From NCBI GenBank assembly GCA_947683625.1, contig CANTUR010000623.1, positions 1,005,001-1,069,000 of the forward strand: DNA of 64,000 nucleotides. Direction: 5' to 3'. This document shows, in pieces, positions 10,161 through 23,194 of this stretch. Each line of letters starts with the position of its first letter. Position 1 is the stretch's first letter. Both the position numbers and the translations under genes were made by a program. Origin of the DNA: Mallotus nudiflorus. Its lineage: Eukaryota; Streptophyta; Magnoliopsida; Malpighiales; Euphorbiaceae. Below the pieces are notes generated by a model. It was given only the letters and a program-made list of their open reading frames with translations, was not told the DNA's origin and searched no databases.

Positions 10161-12515
10161 TGTCATACATCAAGTTTTTACTGTCCCCAAAAAGGTATGA
10201 AAATGAAAATAATTTATGAAATTCATGTAAGAACACAACTTGTTGCTGCTTAGGAGTGTGCAAACCTTTAATTTGAAGAATCAAAACACCTAAACTTAAA
10301 CAAAACTCTCAGATTGTCAAGTTGAAGACTAAATCATTGAGTTGTGTTTTGATTTTATGAAATATGAACTTTTGGAAATATAAATTGTGTGTTTCAAATA
10401 ATTATTTCTCAAAGTGTGCAACTTATTAATTTGGTGTTCATTTCAAAAGACAGAGACTCAATTCCATGAAAATGAAAACCAATGTTAAAAAAATGAACAT
10501 AAAAAACACATTTGGATGTTTTAAAAACCTTAAAAAGCCTGATAGTGCATCCTGAAAGGGCACGACATACCCCCATAGTGCATTGCACACTCCCCTCATG
10601 CCCCATACATGTGAAAAGCCTAATTTTGTCTATAAGTAGCACTATTGTCCTTTATTTTTTGGGAGTACTTTTGAAACTATACTATTACTTTACTGAATTA
10701 AGGACTCAAGACACTCAAAAAATACTATTAGTTCTTCTACTCTTATTTAGTTATCAATTAGTCCCACTTTTTTTACACCAAATTAAGCCTTATCATTGTC
10801 AAAGCATGTTTCAGAGGTAACAACCCTCGCATTCTGCATGATTTTCACTTAAATTTGATAAGGATAGCTCAAAAGCTAACAAGGAAATAGTGTTTCTACT
10901 CTCAAAATGAGCTTAGTCAAATCCTCTAAGGACCAAATAATTAATTTTGCATGTTTATTTTTTGTATTTCTACATTTTCTTCTCTTATACTCCATTTTCT
11001 CTTTTATTTTTATTACTACCAGCAAATTATGAAATTGTTGTGACTTCTGTGATGAGACTAACATTTTGCATGCTATTTAAATAATTTTCTATTCTATTTG
11101 ATCATATTATATTGTTATTTTTCATTTTCTAGATCTAGAATGTGAAAATCACAAAAGCATAATCTTTTATATTAAATCTATATTTCTTATAATTTTTATG
11201 ATTATTTGCATTTTTCACTATTTCTAAATCATTTTTATTGTAAAAATCACATTTTCATGATAAAGTTTGCATTTTTAAGTTAATCTTGCATCCTATGTAT
11301 AAAATATCATTTTCTACATTAAGTTTGCATTTTTACTTACAAAACATAAAATTCATCATCATTGCATAATTTCTAGATTTTGTTTTGCATTATCTACATA
11401 TTTTCCTGATAAAAATCATATTTTTATATCAAAATCCTCATTTTTGCATCATTTATGTAGTTTATGTGAAAAATTATCACTTTTCACATAAAGTACGTAT
11501 CTTGCATCCAAGTAATATTAAATCTGTCATTTTTGCAGTCTTAGCATTTTTGCATAATCTGCTATTAAAAACTGTGTTTTGATAAATCTACATTTTAACG
11601 TAAACCTCATCTTCTTTGCACAAATTTTGCATTCTAGCATAAAAATAACATTTTTAGCATTAATTCTACATCTTTGGCACAAAGTCTCCATCTCAATGTA
11701 AAGTTATCATTTTTGACATAAAAATAATGGTTTGACATCATATTTGCATTCTTATATGAAAAAATAAAGCTTTAAAATTTAATTCAAAATGATCATTATC
11801 ATCTTAACATTATCACTTCTACATTCTAGTTGCATCTTTCATCACGTTTCATGTTTAAAACACATCCTTAATGCTCAAAATCATTTCTTTTGCATCCTTG
11901 CATCAAAATTTCATCTTTTTACATTTCGATATGAAAATAAGTATTTTCTTTCATTTTCATGTTCAATAATGTGAAAATTCACATTATGAATTAGAGCTCT
12001 AATCATGGTTTAATGATAGAACCATATATCTTTTGTTACTTTTCAATCATTTAGAAATATTTTTCTATCATTAGTAATTGCTTCATTTAATTTAACTTCA
12101 TGCCTATTTGATGTCTAATTGGATGAGTGAATGCAATGCATATATCTATGTTAACCTCTGTTTTGCTGGTGTTTATAGACCTAGGACTATATTTATCTTT
12201 CTGCCCTTTTCTCTTTCAAATGTATTTACTAGGAAAGCTATATAAATAATTATAATTAACTTTATTTACTTTTTGTTATTATTTATTGTGCTGTGTGAAT
12301 GTGCATATACAAACTGTTATTCTGAAACTATGGTGCTACATTAGCCATGTATTTAGTATTGCATAATGAGAAATAGCTAAAAAGTATATTCGATCTCCTA
12401 AACCTAGAATCACTGATAGGGATGATACTTATTGAGTGACCCGATGTTGTCTTTTACATTTTCTTGAGAAATCGAGTGGCAACTCCATAAAATTATATAA
12501 TTACCATAGGTAAAA
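10161..12515 (+). repeat. LTR A2, 3' LTR of element A (3' end missing)
   Basis: Diverged direct copy of LTR A1. It shares the TGTCATAC start, the TATA region (10631), the GCATTTTT-rich tract (about 11100-11960) and the distal block around 12130-12510 (aggaaagct, gagtgacccgatgttgtc, gagtggcaactcc). The match with A1 stops at about 12515, where sequence of the minus-strand Gypsy relic begins. The target duplication expected from A1 (GCACT before 3210) is not found here. Confidence 0.7.
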
Positions 12516-12544
12516 GCAAATGGACTAGTGTATGTAGCCTCCCT

Positions 12545-13235
12545 TTTAGAAGTTCTATATCCTTATAAGGTTTCAGATAAGATTTTGGGCCATTCTCTTG
12601 GATTATCCTCAAGCATTTTCTTAAGGATGCCAATTAATATTTTGTTTGATGCTTTCGATTGACCATTTACCAAAGCATAATAAAGAGTAGAATTCAAGAG
12701 CTTAATTATATAGTCTTTTGTAAATTCTTTCATTTCATCACCTGTGAACATAGTACCCTGGTTTGTGGTAATGGTTTGAGGAATTCTAAAATGGTGGATG
12801 ATGTGCTCCTTAAGAAATGCAATGACATCCTTTTGCTTTACTTTTTTCATAGGAATAGCCTCTACCCACTTGATGAAATAATCAATGGCAACTATTATGA
12901 AGCTATGGCCTTTAAATAAAGCAAGGTAAATTTTTCCAATAAGATTAATTGCCCACCCTTTAAATGGTCATGGTTTTATCATAGGGTACAAGTCTTTAGT
13001 AAGTACTCTTTGAATCCTTTTATATTTCTGGCACTACTTGCAACTTTAGAATAAGTTATGTAATCCTTTAGGATATATGGCCAAAAGTACCTATGTTTAT
13101 ATATTAAAACATAAATATATCTACCTTTTTTTTAGCTTGCTTGATGTGCTCTATAGACACCTTCATGCACTTGCTTCAAAATCTCCATTGTTTGTAGGAA
13201 TGAAGGGAGTAAGCCATCAAAGGTCTTTCTGAAAA
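12545..13235 (-). pseudogene. Gypsy integrase remnant (element G)
   Basis: Minus-strand integrase. The N-terminal zinc-binding region is visible at about 13130-13235 (KQVHEGVYRAHQA). The core at 12563-12850 reads KKVKQKDVIAFLKEHIIHHF, then TITTNQGTMFTGDEMKEF, LLNSTLYYALVNGQSKASNK and DNPREWPKIL. Plant Tat-type integrases have TTDQGT and Q(V)EAANK at these places. Here the second catalytic Asp reads Asn and the catalytic Glu position reads Lys, so catalysis is lost. The C-terminal part is cut off near 12545, at the border with LTR A2. Confidence 0.8.
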
Positions 13236-14525
13236 ATTCATTCTTTATTAAAATATAATTCAACACCTTCAGAGTAAGCCATCATGGGTCTTTCTAAATA
13301 ATTTATTCTCTATTAAATCATAATTCAAAGCTTGAGCTTTAACTTTGAATGGCACTTTCTTTATAGGATTCTTAAGATAATATTTGATTTCAGCATACCA
13401 ATCTCATGCTACATACATATTATAATTGAATGTCGCAATTTGCATTCCCTTTTAAAGGATGGATGGATGAGCTCTTTTCTACGCAAAAATCAATTTGTGA
13501 GTTAACTCTAACATTCTTAGTCTTAATGCAACTTGAGATAATTCATTGGCTTCCCAATTAAATTCCCTATGCATATGCATATAACATACATTATCAAAGG
13601 AATCAACCAAATGAATGGTTATAGTCAAATAAGGTGCTAAAGAAATACTTATACACTTATATTCTCCTATCAACTACCTAAAGACAAGCTAAGAGTCCCA
13701 TGTGGTCAATACCTCTCTAGCACCAAGATCTTAGAGAATCTCAAGGCCTATAATTAAGGCCCTATATTTAGATTGGTTATTGGTGCACTCAAACTAACTT
13801 AGAGTTTTTTTAGTCCTAGTTGAAAGTGATGTAATCATAAAGTAAAACTGAGAGTGATGTAATAAAAACTCTTGCTCTAGTTGATTTATTTGTGAAAGAG
13901 CCATAAAAACTTACCCAAGGCTGAATATCAATTCCATATATATAGAGGTCTTCTTGTTCAATGATTCCTTAGGTAGGGTAATTGGCTAAAAAGTTAGCCA
14001 ATGCTTTTCCTTTCACTGACTTTTGGGATAATATACCAATGAGAACTCAATTAGAATCAGTAGCCACTTACCAATTTTTCATGATGACACAAGTCTGCTT
14101 AACATGTATTTCATCAACTTAATTTATGAAATAACATACACCCTGTGTTTTAATGAATAATTTCTCAATTAAGTACAAGTATAAAGCAAGACACTATTTT
14201 TTAATAAAAGAATACTTAGTCTCATTAGGAGTTAAGATTCTACTTAAGTAATAAATAGTTTGCTCATGACCCATTACATTATTTTAAGCTAATAAACACC
14301 CAATGGACTAATTTGCTGCTGAGACATACAATTTCAAAGGTATTCCATCTCTTGGAGGGACTAAAATAGGTATAATCTTTTATTTTATTAAAGTCATTTT
14401 AGTGCCTTTCTTCCCATATGAATTTAATATTTTGTTTCAATTTTAATAGTTCAAAGAATTCTTTAGTTTTTCCAACAAGATTAAAGATAAACCTTCTTAA
14501 GTAGTTGACTTGATAAAAAAATCTA
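13236..14525 (-). pseudogene. Gypsy RNase H remnant (element G)
   Basis: Minus-strand continuation downstream of the RT. Recognisable pieces are NNQSKYRALIIGLEILRDLG at about 13740-13800, GEYKCIS and HREFNWEANELSQVA (13479-13673). Plant Gypsy elements carry NNQAEYEAL and REYNxEANELA in the same order, which marks the two RNase H-like regions between RT and integrase. The Glu expected in the AEYEAL motif is missing (SKYRAL). Stops are frequent. Confidence 0.7.
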
Positions 14526-15250
14526 TGTAGTTCTTACTTCATTTGGGGTGGCTTCACTTCAAGCACCACCTTTGCTTTGTTTTTATCAATCTCAACACCT
14601 CTTTGGTGAACTAGAAATCCCAAACAAATTTTAGCTTGTACACCAAAAGCACATTTAAGAGGATTAAGCTTTAAATGATAAATTAACATGCTTTCAAAAC
14701 TTTTTCTTATATGAGAAACATGATCATAAGCTCTTTTATATTTTACCTTTATGTCATCAATATATATTTCCATGTGGTGACCGCTTATGTCATGAAAAAT
14801 AGCATTCATAGCCCTTTGGTAGGTAGCACTGGCATTTTTCAAACCAAAGGGCATGACCAACCATTCAAAGGTTCTGATTGCCCTAAGACATGTGAAAGTG
14901 GTCTTTAATGCATCTTTATTGGAGATAATTATTTGGTTTTACCCTAAAAAACCATCCATGAATGATAAAAGCTCATTCATGGTAACAATATCAATTAATA
15001 TATCAACTACAAGCATAATATAATTATCTTTTAGGGTGGCTAAATTTAAATCTCTAAAATTTATACACACCCTAAGTTTTTCATTCTTTTTCATTATAGG
15101 GACTCTATTTGAAAGCCACTTAGCATACCTGGTTGGCTAAATGAAGCCAACATTAAGCAACTTTCCAATTTCATCCTTAACTTTTAATTCCACCTCCTTT
15201 GACATTCTCCTAAGAGGTTGCTGGAAAGGATGAAACTCTAGCTTAAATAA
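14526..15250 (-). pseudogene. Gypsy reverse transcriptase remnant (element G)
   Basis: Minus-strand RT in correct order from about 15250 down: VKDEIGKLLNVGFI, PTRYAKWLSNRVPIMKKNEK, RVCINFRDLN, FMDGFLG, MPFGLKNASATYQRAMNAIF, the catalytic YIDD at 14753-14764, then LKLNPLKCAFGV and GFLVHQRGVEIDKNKAK. These are diagnostic of Tat-type plant Gypsy RT. The longest uninterrupted piece is 14534-14860. A frameshift near 14870-14900 and several stops precede it. All three catalytic aspartate positions appear, but the chain is broken. Confidence 0.9.
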
Positions 15251-17510
15251 GGAGGCAGTGTTTAACTATCTCTTTACTTAGCCCAGGAATTTCTATGTAA
15301 TCCCATACAAAACAGTCTTTGAATTCTTTTAATAGTGCAAGTAATTCTTTTTTAACATCTTTTTCCAATAAGGAACTGACATAAGTGAATCTTGGCTCTT
15401 CATCTGTGCCTAAGTTGATTTCTTTTAAAGGATCTTGTACTTCATGCTGATAATTCTACAAACACTATGGTGCTTCTTGTATATCTTTAGTTCATTAACA
15501 TCTTTCTCAAGTTCTTCTTCACTAATAATCTTTGTTCCAGTCACTTCTAATTTTTCACTGAATATTTTGTCTATAGTATGATGAACAAAAGCCTTCCATA
15601 TAACAACTGTAGCCACTACTAATTCATTCTCTATGTATTTATTCATTGACTTCCTCAATAATGGGTTTCTCCATCAACCAATATATATATATATATATAT
15701 ATATATGGCACAATATATGTTTCTTTGTAGATTAAATTTGATTATTTATGGATTCTTTCTTTCTTTGCTTCCATGGAGAGGTAGGTTTATTTTGGGTCAC
15801 CATTAGCTTTTCTCCTTATGAATTTCATTGGCCCAAGATCCACATCATAGAATCTGGCCTCTAAATTTTCTGAGCAAGTATTAAATGGTTTAGTGTTAGC
15901 CTAGACTACTTCAACTTCATTATTATTCCAGGAACTAATGTAAAGAAGATGACATACACCAATTGGGATATATCCAATTCCTCCTAAGTAATACGTTATA
16001 ACTAGCACTTAATTCTATTATAAAAAAAAATGCAGTGCGAGCACATTTACTACCAATAGCAATTTCAATTGGTAATACTCCCACAACTCTAGTTACTTCC
16101 CCTGTAAAGACTAATATGGTTATATTAGTAGAAATTAAGTCATCTTCTCTCTTACTAAGAAATTTAGCAACTTTAGTGATATCATATTTATAGCTAATCC
16201 AATATCTGTGAGCAATCCAAAGAAAGTTTTGTTATTTAAAGTGAGCTTTGATATACAATGATTTTATATGCTTAGTCATCTCCATAGAAGGCTTCTCTAG
16301 AATGATAATTCAGCCTAGTGGCTTAGATTATAACACCACTCAAATGTTCTTCCATTTATTTACTAGAGTCTATCCCCCAAGTGTTATGAAGTTCAATCAC
16401 ATCTTCTTCTATTTCTTGCATCATGAACTCATGTTGTATAATTACAATGGATGCAATACATGTAAAGGGCAAACGTTTGCCCCTACTTTAAAAGCATCAA
16501 TCTCTATATCTTCATCAATTTCCATGTCTTCTTCAAACTCCACATTTAGAACATTTGAGCTACAAATAGATTCTTTTGTATTGTAGTTTAGATCCTCTAT
16601 AGCTTTTCTCTTGAATTTGGATATGTTTTAGGTTCCACCTATTGCATTTATTACTCTTTCTCTTTTCTTTTAGTAGCCTTTTGCCTCTAGAACCTTCTTT
16701 TTTTTTAGTACGAGCTAATTGTTAAGGGAAATTCCTATGCTCTATGCAATTCTAATGCTAATTTGGTTCTACAGGCAATGACACTATAAACCTCGACCAC
16801 TTTTTACTGAATGTTGGTATAGCCATGTTTCCTTCTTAAGGTCTAAACTTGCAATTATTGTAAGTATTCCTAAACAAATTAGGTTTTTAAGGTGACTTTA
16901 CTTCCTGAACTGGGCACTTTCCTTCTATCTTTGAAAACTTCTAGTTCAAAACATGTTTCCAATGGTTTTTAGGTCTGTTTGATTGTGTCTAATTATGGTA
17001 GTGTCCTTGGCCATCTGATTTCTTCTTTTGGCCTCATCTCCCTAGTTAGCTAAAGCCCTTGACCTCTTAGGAATGTTTGTGAATTGAGGTTTGGAGTACC
17101 TTACCAAATAGTTAAATTTCCTTGAAGGTTGGCTAAGTGTATCCTAGTTCTCTTCTTTCTCTTTAATCTTTTCTTTAGATCAAGTAAAGCTCTTATATTA
17201 GCATTAATAGCATTAACTATTATTGTTGGTAGAATTGGGTCCTCTTATATCAATATTACATCTTTCTTCTTAAGGAATTTTAGCACGTCTTTTTTAATGT
17301 GATCCTGTATCACATTTTTTCATACCTAGTAAGCATTAGAAGTATGATTGTAAGAGTTATGATAATTACAATAATCTCACCCTTTTAATTCTTCTTTTGT
17401 AGGTATTTTATCATCAAGAGGCAACTTAATGAATCTCTCTTTGAGAAGGAATTCAAAGATATTATTAGTCTTTGATATTTTATATGTGTATTGAACTTAA
17501 GGATTGGAGC
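15251..17510 (-). pseudogene. Gypsy gag C-terminus, protease and linker remnant (element G)
   Basis: Minus-strand sequence between gag and RT, very decayed. At about 17290-17400 the pieces CKYHN and NVIQDHIKKDVLKFLKKK match the zinc-knuckle-like region of Tat gag (CKYHN...VIQDxIKKG). At about 16000-16110 pieces of protease and its tail can be read (TRVVGVLPIEIAIG-type). At about 15850-15900 there are fragments typical of the protease-RT linker (EARFYDVDLGPMKF-type). Reading needs repeated frame changes, so the borders are rough. The catalytic protease Asp cannot be placed with confidence. Confidence 0.6.
15681..15706. repeat. (AT)n microsatellite
   Basis: About 13 AT dinucleotides inside the protease-RT linker of the Gypsy relic G. 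Confidence 0.9.
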
Positions 17511-17536
17511 CTTAGGGCCTCTTCCAAAGAGGACAA

Positions 17537-17605
17537 ACATACTTTTGTATTCACCTCCTTGATCCGATGAACTCGGTACTCAAGTATTCACCTCCTCGAT
17601 CCGAT
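17537..17605. repeat. Short tandem duplication at the Gypsy/Copia border
   Basis: The word tattcacctcctcgatccgatg occurs twice, about 43 bases apart (the first copy with one change). It lies exactly where the Gypsy relic G meets the truncated Copia integrase, so it may be a scar of the joining event. Confidence 0.6.
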
Positions 17606-18060
17606 GTTAAAGTCTTAATACTTTTCCTAGTTTGGTTTTCTACTTGGTCTTTGAACTCCTTGAACTTTTCAAAGGATTCAATTTTGTTCTTTATAAGAAA
17701 CAAATGCCCATACCTTGATAGATCATTTATAAATGTTATAAAGTAGTAAAAATCACCTTTAGCCATTACACTAAATGGTCCACAAACATCATAATGTATG
17801 ATCTCCAACACATCTTTAGCTCTTGCCATTTGTCCAACAAATGGTGATATAGTCATCTTGCCTTGAAGACAAGCCTCAAAAGTTGGATCGAATGTGGATT
17901 CAAGATTATTTAAGATTCCCATCCTTTTTAACTTTATGATCCTATCCTCCACAATTTGACATAATCTCAAGTGTCATAGATATTTAGAGTTAGAGGCATT
18001 TTCAATTAGCATTGCATTCACATCACACACATTAGTTTGAGGCTCATTGCTACTAGACAT
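17551..18060 (-). pseudogene. Ty1/Copia pre-integrase and integrase fragment
   Basis: Minus-strand Copia pol. The GAG-pre-integrase segment (LWHLRLCQI, KLKRMGILNNL) is followed by FEACLQGKM and the integrase core: IIHYDVCGPF with the first catalytic Asp, YYFITFINDLSRYGHLFLIK, and IKTLTSDRGGEYLSTEF with the second. The frame ends at 17551, about 17 residues past the second Asp, before the third catalytic residue (Glu) could appear. RT and RNase H are absent, so the element was cut at the integrase. Confidence 0.85.
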
Positions 18061-18136
18061 ATAATCAACATAATATAACCTTGTATTAAATAACCCATGC
18101 CAACCAATTCATTTCCAAAATGAATCTTACATACAT

Positions 18137-18439
18137 CTATACAAAAGTGGAATTCATAACCTTTTTAGTTAAACTAGAAATAGAGACAATGTTTTTATAG
18201 GCATTAGGCATATACAATACATCATCCAATAAAAAAATATGATTATATAAATTAATTAAATTTGATCTTATAGCCTTAGCCACAACACTTGCTTTATTTC
18301 CTAGCTTTAAAGTCACTTCATTGGGCCTCAACCTCCTCTCATTTGCTAGATCCTGCAAGGATAAACAAATGCGAGAACTTGCATCGGTATCCGATACCCA
18401 TGACTTAGATAAACTCATAGAAATTAGAGAAAGTCTCAC
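18137..18439 (-). pseudogene. Ty1/Copia aspartic protease with altered active site
   Basis: Open frame of 100 residues matching plant Copia protease: SWVSDTDASSRICLSLQDLA, EVTLKLGNKASV, LDDVLYMPNAYKNIVSISSL. The family signature is D-T/S-G-A-S. Here the Gly position of the active-site triad is Asp (DTDAS), which should disable the enzyme. The upstream gag zinc knuckle and the downstream pre-integrase have the normal Copia order. Confidence 0.85.
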
Positions 18440-18459
18440 CTTCTCTTTGTCTGCCCTTT

Positions 18460-19320
18460 CCTTTTATCTTGAGAGACTCAACTCAAGGAACTTAAGATAA
18501 TTCCTCTTCCAATGTCCTTCACCTTAGCAATGGAAACACTTTCCCTTGCCTTGCTCTTCTCTCACAATGGCCTTGCCCTTATTCTTAGCTGTACCACTTG
18601 TGGGCTTGACAACACTTGTCTTGCCTTTCTTTTTCTTATTGCCTTTCTTTTTAGTCCCATTAGAAGTGGCAATAATTGCAACCTTTTCCCTTTGCTCCTT
18701 TGGAAAGCCTTTTGGGTTGTTATGAGCATGTTCAAAAGCTACACAAGAGTGCACTTTATCTTATTCATATGGAAGTTTGCAATGGTTTGCCTAAAAGATT
18801 TAGGAAAGGATTAAAGGATCAAGTCTAATTGGAAGTGGAAGTCCATTGGAAGTCTAGACTCCATAGCCCCTCCATTGATCTAATCATGGAGTTCATATAG
18901 GCTCCCACTTCCTTTCCCTCCCTCATTTTAGCACAAAAACACTGCTTAGATATCTCATATTTAGCAGTCCTACTTTGCTCACCAAACAACTCTTGTAGGT
19001 GAAGTAGGATTTCCTTTACACTAGTGTACTTCTCATATTACCGATGGATTTCGGTGCTCATGGAAGCCCACATGATGCAATGTACTTGCATATCATTATC
19101 CTTTAATTTATCAAGAGTGATTTGCTCCTCTTGAGAAGCATTTTGGGGAAATGGTCTGGGTGGGCTTTGTTCTAATACATAATGTATTTCTTGGAAGCTA
19201 AAACAACTTTTAGATTCCTTAGCCAATCAATTAAATTAGGGCCCGTAAGTCTATGCTAGTCGAGTATGATTGCGAGTGGGTTTGATGATCTCATATTATC
19301 AAGTTTCTATGAAAGGTAAC
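18460..19320 (-). pseudogene. Ty1/Copia gag with zinc knuckle
   Basis: Minus-strand gag. The N-terminal part at 19038-19226 reads LEQSPPRPFPQNASQEEQ and MQVHCIMWASMSTEIHR, then (after a stop) YEISKQCFCAKMREGKEV and NSMIRSMEGL. These are hallmarks of plant Copia gag (UBN2-type). The basic C-terminal part at 18524-18754 has Lys-rich runs and ends in a zinc knuckle, CFHC then GEGHWKRN at about 18500-18525, with a stop inside. Several frameshifts make it non-functional. Confidence 0.8.
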
Positions 19321-20705
19321 AAAATTAATTAGTTATATGACATTGTTATTTTATAATTTGATTTGCTCTTTAATCACAATGGCCTCCCACTAACTTGGTG
19401 AATCCTACACTTCCAAAGTAGAAAATGGAAATCCCTTATTGGATGGATTTTTAGTGGGTGAGAGAATTCTTAATGGGCCACTAATGTTCCTCAAGTACAC
19501 ATTGCCATTCTTGGAATAATAGTCTCATTAAGCGGATAACTCTTGTCCATCATATCTCATATGAGGTTCCATTAATCTGGCTCCTAATGTTATGGGCCTC
19601 AAGTACACATTGTCATTCTTGGCCTTTGGCATTAGTTAGGTCCACACCATTGGATAAGTGAAATGTATGGATTGGAACACTATAAACGTCAGGTACTCCT
19701 ATTTTCCATTCTTGGCCTATAGTGTATCCATACACCCACAACATCTCATGCTTAACAACACTACATGAATCTCTTGGGCCCCATTTAGACCCCTAAATGT
19801 CCATAGCTAATATACACAAGCCCAAAACCATGTAAGTTATTGCTCCAATGGAGAGCCTAGACCTAAATTTAATTTGGAAGATTTTTGGGTCTCTCTCACT
19901 TTGCACATTAGCCAAATTCAATTGTATATATCGTATACATACATGGCATGCCGTTTATTCATATATACATATCACATATGCATATAGCATGTTACAACAT
20001 ATACATCATATATATACATAGAACATGCAAAATGAATGCACAAATAAGGAGTGATCGTGGGCCTTTCTTAAGCCTATTATAACTCTTACAATATGTTATA
20101 AATGGGCCCAACCTAAGAAAAGCCTTCAATTCATGAACTCCTTTGTCACCATCTCCATGGGCCTTAATCCATGCCACTAAAGGTTGAATGGGCCACCATC
20201 TTGAACACTTTAAGTCCAAATTACAAATCTTGTAATTTACATTCAATCTTTGGCATACCAAACCAAATATTACATCCTAAATCTATGTAATCAATATTTA
20301 ATTACATAAAAATAATAAAAAAATTAATTAGTATTACAAAATATAGGATGTAAACTAAGCCCATGATCATTCCTTGCATGTATGAAAAGCAAACATATAA
20401 CAAAATACAACTATTGCATGTTATAATTAATTTGTAAGGCATAAGTTGAAAAAATGTTGTCCACAATAATACATAGGCATGTCTGCCATTACATGGTTGT
20501 GTCTGCCTTATCCAGAGATGGTAGATTAATACATGGCCTAGAACATGGGCGTGTCCCAGGGTGTGTCTAGCTGTTGTTTCACAAACATAGCATTTTTTTT
20601 TTTTGCATTTTAAGCATCTTTAGTCATAACTCTTGCAGTTAACAATAAGCATAATTATAACTCTTGTAATTATTATAACATTTAGCATGTAAAATATCTG
20701 ATTTT
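19321..20705 (-). other. Leader region of the Copia element
   Basis: Non-coding sequence between the gag start and the primer binding site on the minus strand. It holds imperfect repeats: cctcaagtacacattg followed by c/t cattcttgg occurs near 19490 and 19597. An open frame at 19992-20261 shows no known family and is treated as chance. Confidence 0.55.
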
Positions 20706-20706
20706 G

Positions 20707-20718
20707 GCTCTAATATCA
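20707..20718 (-). other. Primer binding site of the Copia element
   Basis: The minus strand reads TGATATTAGAGC, two changes from TGGTATCAGAGC, the site complementary to initiator-Met tRNA used by most plant Copia elements. It sits 2-3 bases from the proposed LTR end (CA on the minus strand at 20721-20722). Confidence 0.7.
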
Positions 20719-20720
20719 CT

Positions 20721-23194
20721 TGAAGGAATCGATCACACACATTGGAATATGAGCGGGAGTAGGGTGTGAGCACGAAACTGGTTAGGATAAATTTTAAAAT
20801 TTTTTCCTAGTGTGTAACCCTTGCATAAAGGAAAGCATTCCAAAACCACCAAGATCACGACACATTGAATTTACATAATTAATTAGTTGCATGCTTAATA
20901 GACAACATAAATCAAATATTCATAAAACAACCAAAACACAAAGCATGGCAAGAGACCTACATTTAGAGTTTAGTAATACTTACAAACTCCAAATGTCAAT
21001 AGGAAACTCAATAGGCTTTAGGAAATGGTTGATGAAAATCTATAAGCTCTTAGCTCCCCAAGTGTGAAGCCTTTAGCTTGAAACACACAAGTGGCACCAG
21101 AATGACTCTAAGCTAATGGAGAATCTCTACCCATAAGCTCCTCCTTGTTGGTGACCCGAAAGCTTTCTAGAGCTCCTCTCTTAGCTTGGATGATGTAGGA
21201 TTTCTTACCTCTTTTGGATGTACCCTTCACTTGCACAACTCTCATATAAAGGATGATAATAATGGACTTATGAAGAAACACAACTCTTGTATTTCTTACT
21301 CACACACTAGTAACACTTAGAAGAAAGATAAAGAAGAAGACTCAACTTTTTATTTTCTCTCATAGTGTTTTCTCTCCAATGTAAGTGGAAAGTCAAGTAT
21401 CAAGTGTGTAGAGAAACTCTACTAACTTAGTGTATATATGTAAGAGACAAATTTTCATGTGTAGAGATTCTCTACTAACTCAAGCCTGAGTGTAGAATAA
21501 GGAATCTCATGCATTTCCTTACGTTTTCACTTTAAGTGTAAAATAAGTTACCTCATGGATGTAGAGATTGACCACTAACTTAAGGTGAATGCTTATGACA
21601 CATCTCCATGTTTTCAACCCTGCAATCACATTGTATGTAAAGCTATGCTTAGGTGGCCACCATGCAGGCATGATCATTACATGGTCATGCTTATGTGCCA
21701 GCTCCATTAGTTAATGGGCTTTAGGCTTATTTAACTCTTAAATGAGCCCATCTCTGCAACGTCCATTAATTAGTCTTATGAGCTTTATTTTACACTTAAA
21801 GAAGCCCCATATTAATAATACACCTAATTTTCCAAGCCCATGCATCATCTATTAAGCTACATATAGAAGGCCCATCTCATGGTGCATATCTAAAGTAGTA
21901 TTATTGGCAAATATTAATTTGGTCATTAAACTTAATATCACATATTAAATTAAGTCCAAATTAATATTTAATAGTCCTAACATTTAAAGTAGATTTCAAG
22001 ATATGCTAGATCCCTGCACAATCAAAAATCCAATTCAATTAATTTAATTAATTAATTAAACACTTTAATTAACAATCAAATTAATAAATATCATTATCGA
22101 GTGTTATTCTTATGTATGTGACTTACTAGGTTCAAGTCCAAATGGAAATGGAAATAAAAAATATTAACTCTTAATATTATTAGAAACTCTTTCCAAGCTA
22201 AATATAAAAATCCCAATTAATCACATTTAGTTTCCATAAGTCGTGAGTGACCTCCCAATATAGATGTCACGACTGCCCAATTGGAAATGAATGCTATCCG
22301 TAAATTTATAAGAACCATAGAACATAATTACTATGTACTTAATGTCCTTTCATTTGAAGATCCTGACATTGGCTAGAGTCATGGTCAGTTAAACTCTAAT
22401 TGCCTCAATCATATGACCTCATCTTCAGTTCAATTCTCAATAAAACATGACTTCTACTAAAAACACTTTCTAGTACCGAAACACTTTTTTGGGTAAGTCA
22501 AGCTTGACTTGGCCAGGTACTTATTCATCAAGGACAACTTAGATAGCATAGGATCTTATCTTGATTCACTCTAGGTAATGAATTCCATCTTGGCTTATCA
22601 CTCATCCTTACATTGAAACGACTAGAGCCACCACACACCATATACCTATATGTGGCTAGCACAAATATGTAAGCAGTAACAAACTCTAATTAATTATATA
22701 TGGATGACCATGTCACCTCAGGTCAAAAGACCATATGCACTATTATATCCAAGATAGTCATTGTTGACTAAAGTGAATTTCCATGCAATTGCTTATCTTA
22801 CATCATTGTTTGATCCACCCATTATATGAGTATCTACATGTCTATTTTGATATCTTATATCAACTAAAATGACACTCACTACCTCCCACTATTGATATCA
22901 CATACCGATCAAGAAAAATAGATAGAGGTGATAGTCTACAGATTAATATAACCCATTTATTAATCCAATGACTATGAACATTTTATAGCATATGTATTAA
23001 ATGAATTTGTTACTCATATTATCAATACTTGATAATAAACTCATTTAACATTATGCTAAAAGGTAAACACTTAAATAAAATAAACACTTTATCTAAATGA
23101 ATATTATAATGCCATAGGGATAAAAGTACAATGTCATTTATGTTATAAGAAATGGCACTAGGGCACATCTATACTAATTAGTTACACCTTAACA
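20721..23194 (-). repeat. Copia 5' LTR on the minus strand (outer border uncertain)
   Basis: The inner border is fixed by the PBS at 20707-20718. On the minus strand the LTR ends in CA at 20721. Two outer ends are possible: minus-strand TGTTAAGGTG at 23194 (2,474 bp) or TGTTAGGACT at 21981 (1,261 bp). The longer version is preferred because 21982-23194 has the same texture as plant Copia LTRs. No partner LTR exists in the window to test this. Confidence 0.55.

Noticed and set aside
18512..18814. Plus-strand open frame opposite the Copia gag
   Set aside because: The minus strand has clear Copia gag and zinc-knuckle residues; the plus frame is its shadow.
19992..20261. Minus-strand open frame in the Copia leader
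   Set aside because: It lies between PBS and gag where no ORF is expected, and its residues match nothing I know.
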